A stretch of 12,816 nt of DNA from an uncultured Succinivibrio sp. (GTDB lineage Bacteria > Pseudomonadota > Gammaproteobacteria > Enterobacterales > Succinivibrionaceae): positions 1 to 12,816 of the forward strand of contig CAAGLL010000079.1 of the NCBI GenBank assembly GCA_900770725.1, in the 5' to 3' direction. The notes under the pieces are model-generated. The model was not told where the DNA came from and did no database searches. It worked only from the letters and a program-made list of their open reading frames with translations. Within the stretch, counting starts at the first letter, position 1, and every line of letters starts with the position of its first letter. The translations under genes and the position numbers were made by a program. Below, piece after piece: positions 1 to 5,870 of the stretch.

Positions 1-1
1 C

Positions 2-787
2 ACCCGCCGCGCCAGGGCCGACTACGGGGATGAGATCCCCTTCGAGGTCCATCCCGTCATAAGGAACCGCGACTGCTGCATCCGCTCGACCCAGATGGCG
101 ATCGAAATCGCCCTGGGCACCGGGGCGAGGCTCCACGTGCTCCACGTCTCGACCAAGGAAGAGGTGGACATGCTCAGGCCTTACGTCTTCGGCAACCCGC
201 GCACCCGCCAGATCTCAGGGGAGGCCGCGATCCCCCACCTGATGTTCTCGGACGGGGACTACCAGCGCCTGGGCGGGCTTTTGAAGTGCAACCCCGCAGT
301 CAAGACCGAGCGCGACCGCCTGGCCATCGCCAAGGCGGTGGACGAGGGCGTGCTCACCACCGTGGGCACCGACCACGCCCCGCACGAGATTGAGGCCAAG
401 AGCGGCGACTACATGCACTGCGCCTCAGGCTGCACCAGCGTGCAGTTCGCGCTGCAATCGCTCATCGAGCTTGCCTCCCGCGGCGAGATCTCGCTTGAGC
501 GCGCCATCAACGCGGCGACTTCAAACGTCGCCGACCGCTACCGCGTCAAGAACCGCGGGCGCCTTGCCGAGGGCGCCTTTGCAGACATCGCAATCGTCGA
601 TCCCTCCACCCCGCACACGGTTGCGCGCAATGACATCGCCTCGCCCTGCGGCTGGAGTCCCTTCATCGGACACACCTTCCCCTGCACGGTGGTCCACACC
701 ATCGTCAACGGCAGCGTGGCGATGAGGAATGGAAGGCTTGCCGGGGAGGATCTGCACGGCATGGCGCTGGAGTTCGACCGCTCCTGA
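2..787 (+). CDS. pyrC: Dihydroorotase, class I type (3' part, start lies left of the window)
   Basis: The frame is open from the left edge to a TGA and shows 261 C-terminal residues of a protein that in this family is usually about 430-450 long. Dihydroorotase interconverts carbamoyl-aspartate and dihydroorotate in cytoplasmic pyrimidine synthesis. Visible signatures are HPVIRNRDCCIRST, the metal-ligand region RLHVLHVST, the substrate-region FSDGDYQRLG...KCNPAVKT, the catalytic TVGTDHAPHE (Asp codon at 371-373) and the C-terminal CGWSPFIGHTFP...VNGSV block. These resemble, from memory, the long dihydroorotases common in Bacteroidetes more than the short E. coli class II enzyme. The N-terminal HxH metal motif would lie outside the window. 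An internal ATG at 95 is not the true start, because conserved sequence continues upstream of it. The next gene starts 87 nt downstream and is functionally unrelated. Allantoinase or hydantoinase is the main alternative; the GTDHAPHE and CGWSPF blocks favour dihydroorotase. Confidence 0.88.
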   Translation, partial: TRRARADYGDEIPFEVHPVIRNRDCCIRSTQMAIEIALGTGARLHVLHVSTKEEVDMLRPYVFGNPRTRQISGEAAIPHLMFSDGDYQRLGGLLKCNPAVKTERDRLAIAKAVDEGVLTTVGTDHAPHEIEAKSGDYMHCASGCTSVQFALQSLIELASRGEISLERAINAATSNVADRYRVKNRGRLAEGAFADIAIVDPSTPHTVARNDIASPCGWSPFIGHTFPCTVVHTIVNGSVAMRNGRLAGEDLHGMALEFDRS

Positions 788-794
788 CGCGTCC

Positions 795-824
795 TTCAAG
801 GCGCGGGGCGCAATCTTCTACTAA
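795..824 (+). promoter_or_regulatory. Weak candidate promoter for dctP
   Basis: TTCAAG at 795-800 and TACTAA at 819-824 are spaced by 18 nt in the 87-nt gap between pyrC and dctP. Both hexamers match the sigma-70 consensus only partly. The position is reasonable, about 50 nt before the dctP start, but the match is weak and made by eye. Confidence 0.22.
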
Positions 825-1587
825 ACTTTCAAGATCACCGCCACCAGCGCCTGAAAGATGCCAGGGAGAACTTCATGATCATGACGCCATACGCCAGAGC
901 CTTGGTGCTTGCCGCCGCCATCGCGGCGGCAGCCCCCGCGATGGCGCTGCCGGCGCACGCGGTGCTGCGCGCCGGACATTCCCACATGCGCGGCGGCCCC
1001 ACCGACTCGGGCTTCGATGCCTTCGCCTCCGAGCTTGCCAAGCTCTCCTCAGGCAGGATCGAGGTGAAGGTCTTCCCCGAAGGCGAGCTTGGCGACGAGT
1101 TCTCGATGTCGCGCAGCGTGATAGAAGGCAAGCTCGACATCTGCATGGTCGGCGGCCAGATGATCGAGGGCCTCTACCATCCCTACGCGGCGACCAACAT
1201 CCCCTACATCTTCGATGGGTACGACCACCTCAAGGCCTTCATCCGCTCGGACGGAGCGCGCAAGGCGCTGCTTGAGGCCTCATCCGCATCTGGCTTCACC
1301 GGGCTGTGGCTCGAGGCCACCGCCCCGCGCAGCTTCTTTGCCAAGTTCCCCGTGACCTCTCCAGAGGATCTCAAGGGGCTGGTGATCCGCGTGCCCGAGT
1401 CTGACATGTCGATCCGCACGGCAAGGCTCTTGGGCGCCACGCCTAACCCGCTTTCGACCATGGAGACCTACACCGCTCTTGAGCACTCGGTCATAGACGG
1501 GGCCGAGAACAACTTCGTCTACTACGTGCAAGAGCGCTACTACGAGGTGGCCCCGGTGTTCAGCGATGACATGCACTCGATGTCGCC

Positions 1588-1590
1588 TAA
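1588..1590. repeat. Target site duplication, left copy (TAA)
   Basis: TAA lies immediately before the left inverted repeat and is matched by TAA immediately after the right one. Removing one copy with the IS restores the dctP frame, which supports reading these 3 bp as the target duplication. Confidence 0.8.
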
Positions 1591-1608
1591 GGAACTGTCA
1601 CAAAATAA
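1591..1608 (+). repeat. Left terminal inverted repeat of the IS
   Basis: The sequence GGAACTGTCACAAAATAA matches the reverse complement of the right end at 17 of 18 positions (A versus C at position 12). Confidence 0.9.
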
Positions 1609-1652
1609 ATTGATTATTCTGTCACAAAACGGGTGACATTATTTCGTGACAG
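1596..1652 (+). promoter_or_regulatory. Cluster of TGTCAC half-sites at the IS left end
   Basis: The half-site TGTCAC of the terminal repeat recurs in this end: TGTCACAAAA at 1596-1605 and again at 1620-1629, then in inverse orientation GTGACA at 1633-1638 and GTGACAG at 1646-1652. Inverse pairs can form nested hairpins (1620-1625 with 1633-1638, or 1619-1625 with 1646-1652). The cluster lies just upstream of the transposase gene, where its promoter must be, although no clear -35/-10 pair can be assigned. Extra transposase binding sites or autoregulation of transposase expression are reasonable inferences, not shown. Confidence 0.5.
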
Positions 1653-1698
1653 TATGGTAAGCTTCCTTCAGTGCAGAATAATGCTGAGGAGGCCGCTG

Positions 1699-2991
1699 AT
1701 GGCACTGGAAGCGATTACCAAGGAACTGACGAGGGACGTGCTCAACCGCATGCTCCCGGAGCTCGACGAGCGCCAGGGCAGGCTGCTCTGCGCCAGCTTC
1801 GCCTCGGCCCTAGGCCGCGGCGGCACTGCCTTCGTCATGAGCGTCACCGGCAAGGCCAGGAACACCATCGCCTCGGGCATCGATGAGCTGTCCGCCCCGG
1901 AACCAGCCCAGGCGCCCCAGGACTCCGGCGAGGCTCTGGAGGAGCCTGAGGATGGCGGCGCGGGCCTGACCCAGGCTGGCACGAGGAGGATCCGGCGCAA
2001 GGGCGGCGGCAGGAAGAGCGCTGCCGAGAAGATCCCCGGGCTCTACCAGAAGATCGAGGAGATCGTCGAGAAGGACGGCGGCACCTACGGAAACCCGGAG
2101 AAGCCGCTGAGGTGGACCACCCTGAGCCTGAGGAAGATCGCAAGGGCCCTCTGCGACAAGGGGATCATGGTCAGCCAGAACATAGTCGCCCGCGCGCTCG
2201 AGGCGCTTGGCTACAGCAGGCAGCAGAACCAGAAGATGAGCCAGGTGGGCGAGCCGCATCCGCTCAGGGGCCAGCAGTTCGACTTCATCAACGAGACTGC
2301 TGAAAAGTTCCTCAAGGAAGGCGAGCCGGTGATCTCAGTGGACACCAAGAAGAAGGAGAACCTCGGCAACTTCAAGAACGGCGGCTCCGAATGGCGTCCC
2401 AGGGGCGATCCGAGGAAGGTGCTCGATCACGACTTCCCGCTGCCCGAGCTTGGCAAGGTGGCTCCCTACGGGATCTACGTGCTCAACAACAACACGGGGT
2501 TCGTGAACCTGGGCCTGAGCCACGACACTCCGGAGTTCGCTGGCGAGAGCATCCTCCAGTGGTGGAGGCACGTCGGCAGGGCGACCTTCCCCGGGGCGTC
2601 GAGGCTGTACATAACCTGCGACAGCGGCGGCAGCAACGGCAGCCGCGTCTGGCTGTGGAAGTACTATGTCCAGCGCCTCGCCGACGAGTCGGGGCTCGAA
2701 GTGTGGGTGTCGCACTTCCCCGCCGGCGCGTCGAAGTGGAACAAGATCGAGCACCGGCTGTTCTGCTACATCTCGAAGAACTGGCAGGGCCAGCCGCTGC
2801 TGGACGTCGAGACCGTGGTCAGCCTCATAGGCTCGACCACGACCGAGAAGGGCCTGACGGTCAGGTGCGAGGTCGATCCCCGGCACTACGAGACCGGCAG
2901 GAAGATCACTGAAGCCGAGAAGGACTCGATCAACATCGAGTTCGTCGGCGGCATTGAAAACTGGAACTACGTCATCAAGCCAAAATTATAG
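1699..2991 (+). CDS. ISAzo13-family DDE transposase
   Basis: This protein of 430 residues catalyses movement of the surrounding IS. I chose the ATG at 1699 because AGGAGG lies at 1687-1692 with 6-nt spacing and the family N-terminus (LDERQGRLLCASFASALGRGG) begins shortly after; the frame is open back to 1633 with earlier possible starts. After an N-terminal DNA-binding region with a helix-turn-helix look come GGGRKSA, then RWTTLSLRKIARAL and GYSRQQNQK. The catalytic core includes ISVDTKKKE (Asp215), TCDSGGSNG (Asp308) and WNKIEHRLF (Glu351), the DDE triad of this family, plus HFPAGASKWNKIEHR and LIGSTTTEKGL. No frameshift or early stop is seen. Base composition is like the host genes. The stop is 19 nt from the right end of the IS. 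Confidence 0.93.
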   Translation: MALEAITKELTRDVLNRMLPELDERQGRLLCASFASALGRGGTAFVMSVTGKARNTIASGIDELSAPEPAQAPQDSGEALEEPEDGGAGLTQAGTRRIRRKGGGRKSAAEKIPGLYQKIEEIVEKDGGTYGNPEKPLRWTTLSLRKIARALCDKGIMVSQNIVARALEALGYSRQQNQKMSQVGEPHPLRGQQFDFINETAEKFLKEGEPVISVDTKKKENLGNFKNGGSEWRPRGDPRKVLDHDFPLPELGKVAPYGIYVLNNNTGFVNLGLSHDTPEFAGESILQWWRHVGRATFPGASRLYITCDSGGSNGSRVWLWKYYVQRLADESGLEVWVSHFPAGASKWNKIEHRLFCYISKNWQGQPLLDVETVVSLIGSTTTEKGLTVRCEVDPRHYETGRKITEAEKDSINIEFVGGIENWNYVIKPKL

Positions 2992-2992
2992 G

Positions 2993-3010
2993 TTATTTGG
3001 TGACAGTTCC
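2993..3010 (-). repeat. Right terminal inverted repeat of the IS
   Basis: Read on the minus strand this is GGAACTGTCACCAAATAA, the partner of the left repeat with one mismatch. It begins one base after the transposase stop codon. Unlike the left end it carries only one TGTCAC half-site. Confidence 0.9.
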
Positions 3011-3013
3011 TAA
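3011..3013. repeat. Target site duplication, right copy (TAA)
   Basis: TAA directly follows the right inverted repeat and equals the three bases before the left one. Confidence 0.8.
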
Positions 3014-3305
3014 CGTGGTGATCCTCTCTGAAAAGACCCGCAAGGAGATGACCGCCAAGGAATGGGAATGGGTGGAAAAAGCCGCAAAGGCCGGGAGGGA
3101 GGCGCAGATCCGCGCCTATGAGGCCGAATACATAAAGCTGCGCGGCTTTGCCAGGGAGCTTGGGATAGAGGTGGTCGAGGTCGACCGCAAGCCCTTCATC
3201 GAAGCCACGCGGCGCCTGATGGCGGAGTGCCTTTCTGATCCCTCCATCGCGGAGGTCGTCAAGGCGATCGATGCCGTGCGCTGAGGACTCCCAAGGCCGC
3301 AATAT

Positions 3306-3330
3306 AAAACCCCGGCACAGCCGGGGTTTT
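3306..3330. terminator. Bidirectional intrinsic terminator between dctP and trpS
   Basis: AAAACCCCGG (3306-3315) pairs with CCGGGGTTTT (3321-3330) around a 5-nt loop, giving a 10-bp perfect stem. The flanking A and T runs make it work in both directions. It lies 22 nt after the dctP stop and 23 nt before the trpS stop, so it can end transcripts from both converging genes. Confidence 0.9.
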
Positions 3331-3352
3331 CATGCCTTTGAATTGAGGGCAG

Positions 3353-4357
3353 TTACGGCAGGACGAAGCCTATCTTGCGGTAGACGTCATCGAGGGTCTT
3401 CTGCGCGCGCTCGGCGGCCTTGTCGGCGCCGTGCTTTAAGATCTCCCTGAGGTAGCCCTCGTCTGCGCGGATCTCCTTGTAGCGCTTCTGGATCGGCTCG
3501 ACCATCGCGACCACGGCGTCGCCGACCTCGCTCTTGAAGGTGCCGTACATCTGGCCCTTGAAGTGCTCGACCAGCTCCTCGACGCTCCTGCCGGTGGCGG
3601 CGGACATGAGCTCGAGCAGGTTCGAGACGCCCGGCTTCTTGTCCCAGTCGTAGGCGATGACCGGCGGGTTGTCCGAGTCGGTCACGGCGCGCTTGAGCTT
3701 CTTGATGATCGAGGCGGGATCCTCGAGCAGCCTGATGACGTTGTTGGGGTTGTCATCGGACTTGGACATCTTCTTGGTCGGATCCTGGAGGCTCATCACG
3801 CGGGCGCCGGCCTTGGGGAAGTAGCCCTCGGGCAGCGTGAAAGTCTGCCCGTAGAGCGAGTTGAAGCGCTCGGCGATGTCGCGGGTGATCTCGATGTGCT
3901 GGCGCTGATCGTCGCCCACCGGCACGAGGTTGGCCTGGTAGAGCAGGATGTCGGCGGCCATCAGCACTGGGTAGTCGTAAAGGCCGGCGGAGACGTTGCC
4001 TGAGCCATAGCGCTTGGACTTGTCCTTGAACTGGGTCATGCGCGAGAGCTCGCCGAACTGGGTGTAGCAGTTGAGCACCCAGGAGAGCTGGCAGTGGGCC
4101 GGGACGTGCGACTGGAGGAAGAGCACGCAGCGGTGCGGATCGATGCCCGCGGCCATGAAGATGGCCAGCACGTCAAATGAGCGCTTGGCCAGATCCTTTG
4201 GATCCTGCCTCACGGTGATCGCGTGCTCGTTGACCACGCAGTAGACGCAGTCATAGTCGTCCTGGAGCTTGACCCAGTTGCGCAGCGATCCGATGTAGTT
4301 GCCGATGGAAAGCTCGCCTGACGGCTGGATGCCGCTGAAAATTATCTTTTTTGACAT
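3353..4357 (-). CDS. trpS: Tryptophanyl-tRNA synthetase
   Basis: TrpRS is a cytoplasmic class I aminoacyl-tRNA synthetase that joins tryptophan to tRNA-Trp using ATP. The 334-residue protein has the same length as the E. coli enzyme. The N-terminal FSGIQPSGELSIGNYIG (residues 7-23) is the HIGH-type ATP motif in its TrpRS form, and KMSKS is at 196-200. VVNEHAITVRQDP, DYPVLMAADILLYQANLVPVGDDQ and GYFPKAGARVMSLQDPTKK are TrpRS blocks that separate it from TyrRS. No strong ribosome binding site is seen before the ATG, only a weak GGG-containing stretch. It follows gph on the same strand after 146 nt. In E. coli trpS is the last gene of the damX-dam-rpe-gph-trpS cluster; here the gap with its hairpin suggests at least partly separate expression. 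Confidence 0.97.
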   Translation of the reverse strand: MSKKIIFSGIQPSGELSIGNYIGSLRNWVKLQDDYDCVYCVVNEHAITVRQDPKDLAKRSFDVLAIFMAAGIDPHRCVLFLQSHVPAHCQLSWVLNCYTQFGELSRMTQFKDKSKRYGSGNVSAGLYDYPVLMAADILLYQANLVPVGDDQRQHIEITRDIAERFNSLYGQTFTLPEGYFPKAGARVMSLQDPTKKMSKSDDNPNNVIRLLEDPASIIKKLKRAVTDSDNPPVIAYDWDKKPGVSNLLELMSAATGRSVEELVEHFKGQMYGTFKSEVGDAVVAMVEPIQKRYKEIRADEGYLREILKHGADKAAERAQKTLDDVYRKIGFVLP

Positions 4358-4386
4358 ATTTGGCCCGTGAAAAGCAAAATCATGGC

Positions 4387-4409
4387 GCCGCGCCGCCTGG
4401 CGGCGCGGC
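4387..4409 (-). promoter_or_regulatory. Strong GC hairpin in the trpS leader
   Basis: GCCGCGCCG (4387-4395) pairs with CGGCGCGGC (4401-4409), with one more possible C-G pair and a 3-5 nt loop. It sits about 30 nt upstream of the trpS start in the 146-nt gap after gph. No T-run follows on the minus strand, so it is not a canonical terminator. It could be an RNA-stabilising or regulatory leader structure. The rest of the gap holds no gene. Confidence 0.4.
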
Positions 4410-4425
4410 TTGTGTGTACCCGGGG

Positions 4426-4431
4426 ATCATA
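4426..4431 (-). promoter_or_regulatory. Candidate -10 element for trpS
   Basis: Read on the minus strand this is TATGAT, five of six matches to the sigma-70 -10 consensus, lying 69 nt upstream of the trpS start. The expected -35 position (about 4449-4454) reads CCCAAC, a poor match, so the promoter call is tentative. Confidence 0.28.
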
Positions 4432-4503
4432 CAACATCAGGCTCAGGCGTTGGGCCGCGCGCACCATGGCAGGCCGGCCCGGGGCCACTTTGCCTGGATG
4501 GCC

Positions 4504-5196
4504 TCAGAGGGGCTGCGACATCACAAAGCGCGTGAAGTCTGGGAAGGAATCGAACGAGGCGTCGGGGCTGATGTCCTTTGGATCGCCTGCGTAGTAACCG
4601 TAGGTGAGGAAGGCAGAGAACATGCCGGCGTTCTGGCCGCCTTGCACGTCATTCTCGCTGTCGCCCACCATCACGGCCTCCGAAGGCCAGGCGCCGACCC
4701 TGCCGCAGGTGTAGAGCACCGGCGCGGGATCGGGCTTGCGCCTTGAGAGCACCTCGCCGCCTAAGATGAAGTCAAACAGCGGCGCGAGCCCCATGTGGCC
4801 TAGAAGCGGCACTGCGAACATCTGGGGCTTGTTAGTGCACACGGCAAGCTTGATCCCCGCCTTTTTGAACTCCATGAGCCCCTCGCGCACGCCGGGGAAG
4901 ACCTGGTAGTCGCGCGGGAGCCCTGCGAGGTAGGCGCGGTTGAACGCCTCGCGGGCGCGCTTTAGGAGCGCCTGGTCGGCCGTGCCCTGCACGATGTCGC
5001 GCCGCCCCAGGATGCAGCGCTCAAGCAGCATCCAGACGCCGTTGCCCACGTAGGTGCGCGCCTCCTCGTAGGCCGGCTCCTTGATCCCGCACGCCCTGCA
5101 GGATGCGCAGGCGGCCTTGGCAAGCTGCGGGAGCGTGTCGGCGAGCGTGCCGTCCAAGTCGAAGATCAGCGCCTTGGGGCGCTTTTCCATCTTCAT
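4504..5196 (-). CDS. gph: Phosphoglycolate phosphatase (HAD family)
   Basis: Gph hydrolyses 2-phosphoglycolate, a by-product of DNA damage repair, to glycolate in the cytoplasm. The 230-residue protein shows the HAD motifs in order: FDLDGTLADT with nucleophile Asp13 and acid/base Asp15, VCTNKP with Thr121, RRKPDPAPVL with Lys154, and VGDSENDVQGG with Asp179 and Asp183. The cap region follows motif I (YVGNGVWMLLERC). It is somewhat shorter than E. coli Gph (252). The start at 5196 forms an ATGA overlap with the rpe stop, which indicates translational coupling; a second in-frame ATG at 5190 is also possible. The frame is open far upstream into rpe, but that part is out-of-frame shadow. Gene order rpe-gph-trpS supports gph over other HAD phosphatases. 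Confidence 0.92.
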   Translation of the reverse strand: MKMEKRPKALIFDLDGTLADTLPQLAKAACASCRACGIKEPAYEEARTYVGNGVWMLLERCILGRRDIVQGTADQALLKRAREAFNRAYLAGLPRDYQVFPGVREGLMEFKKAGIKLAVCTNKPQMFAVPLLGHMGLAPLFDFILGGEVLSRRKPDPAPVLYTCGRVGAWPSEAVMVGDSENDVQGGQNAGMFSAFLTYGYYAGDPKDISPDASFDSFPDFTRFVMSQPL

Positions 5197-5870
5197 GCTT
5201 CGAGCGCCTTCTGGAAGCCCTGCATCGCGGCGCGGCGATCCTTCTGCCCGAAGAAGGCCGATCCCACCACGAAGATCCGCGCGCCGGCGTCGGCGATCTC
5301 GCGGATGTTGGCGGCGGAGACCCCGCCGTCGACCTCGATCAGGATCTTGCGGGCGGTCTCCTTGACCGCCATGCGCCTGACGTCCTCGACCTTGCGCACG
5401 CAGGCGGGGATGAGCTTCTGCCCGCCGTAGCCCGGGTTCACCGTCATCACGAGCACGAAGTCCAGGCGGTCCCAGAGGTAGGAGAGCATCTGTGGCGGGG
5501 TCGAGGGGTTGAGCGCCAGCCCCGCCTTGAGCCCGCGCGACTGGATGTGCGCGAGCATCCTCTCGGCGTGGGGGCAGGCCTCGGGGTGGAAGGAGATCCA
5601 CGAGGCGCCGGCGTCGGCGTAGGCGTCGACGATGGCGTCGTCCACCGGATCCACCATCAGGTGGACGTCGAAGATCGCGTCGGGGAAGCGCTTGCGCAGC
5701 TGCTTTAGGAACATCGGCCCGAAGGTGAGGTTCGGTACGAAGTGGAAGTCCATGACGTCGAAGTGGATGACGTCCGAGCCGGCGTCGAGCGCGTCCTGCA
5801 CGTCGTCGCCGAGCCTCAGCAGGTCGGCCGAAAGGATCGAGCCTGCGATGAGGTACCTCTTATCTGCCAT
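5193..5870 (-). CDS. rpe: Ribulose-phosphate 3-epimerase
   Basis: Rpe interconverts ribulose 5-phosphate and xylulose 5-phosphate in the non-oxidative pentose phosphate pathway. The 225-residue protein is the usual length for this (beta/alpha)8 barrel. Landmarks are AGSILSADLLRLG (start of the barrel), HFDVMDFHFVPNLTFGP with metal ligands His36 and Asp38, FDVHLMV with His70, VMTVNPGYGGQ, and IEVDGGV with Asp181. The start at 5870 lies inside the end of damX (11-nt overlap), with AAAAGG about 10 nt upstream. The stop overlaps the gph start by 4 nt. In E. coli the gene before rpe is dam; here it is damX directly. The residue after DxMD is Phe in DFHFVPN where E. coli has Asn, probably neutral. 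Confidence 0.95.
   Translation of the reverse strand: MADKRYLIAGSILSADLLRLGDDVQDALDAGSDVIHFDVMDFHFVPNLTFGPMFLKQLRKRFPDAIFDVHLMVDPVDDAIVDAYADAGASWISFHPEACPHAERMLAHIQSRGLKAGLALNPSTPPQMLSYLWDRLDFVLVMTVNPGYGGQKLIPACVRKVEDVRRMAVKETARKILIEVDGGVSAANIREIADAGARIFVVGSAFFGQKDRRAAMQGFQKALEA

Larger units (their letters stand above)
1591..3010 (+). mobile_element. Complete ISAzo13-family insertion sequence, 1420 bp
   Basis: The element is bounded by 18-bp inverted repeats (1591-1608 and 2993-3010) and flanked by TAA direct repeats. It carries one intact transposase gene. The non-coding left end is about 108 nt long, while the right end has only 19 nt after the transposase stop. It sits inside dctP in the same orientation as that gene. 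The intact ends, intact transposase and undamaged flanking gene halves suggest recent insertion and possible continued activity. The family name comes from transposase sequence features; the element itself has not been matched to a named IS. Confidence 0.92.
875..3284 (+). pseudogene. dctP: TRAP transporter solute-binding protein (DctP family), split by an insertion sequence
   Basis: The 5' fragment (875-1590) encodes residues 1-238 and the 3' fragment runs 3011-3284. Removing the IS and one TAA duplication joins codons as ...HSMSP-NVVILS... and gives an unbroken 328-codon gene, the usual DctP length. DctP proteins are periplasmic receptors that pass organic acids to the DctQM membrane pair. 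Residues 1-29 form a signal peptide (MIMTPYARALVLAAA..., likely cut after AHA). Family blocks include IPYIFDGYDHLKAF, the substrate-contact region KGLVIRVPES with Arg172, and YTALEHSVIDGAENN. AGGGAGA at 863-869 supports the ATG at 875; a second ATG at 881 is possible. As it stands, translation of the 5' part runs 15 residues into the IS and stops at 1636, leaving a 253-residue product without the C-terminal helices, so it is very probably inactive. No dctQ or dctM gene follows; trpS converges from the right. Confidence 0.9.

Noticed and set aside
1633..1698. Longer transposase start at 1633 or 1654
   Set aside because: The added N-terminus (MTLFRDSMVSF...) does not look like the family, and AGGAGG with 6-nt spacing points to the ATG at 1699.
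2997..3284. Stand-alone 95-residue gene after the transposase
   Set aside because: Its start lies inside the IS right end, and the sequence is the C-terminal part of DctP in the frame restored by excision.
4387..4409. Hairpin after gph as an intrinsic terminator
   Set aside because: No T-run follows the stem on the minus strand, so I list it only as a leader hairpin.
5197..5601. N-terminal extension of gph (open frame to 5601)
   Set aside because: It is rpe read in another frame and is Arg/Gly/Pro-rich; the HAD motif begins right after the ATGA overlap.
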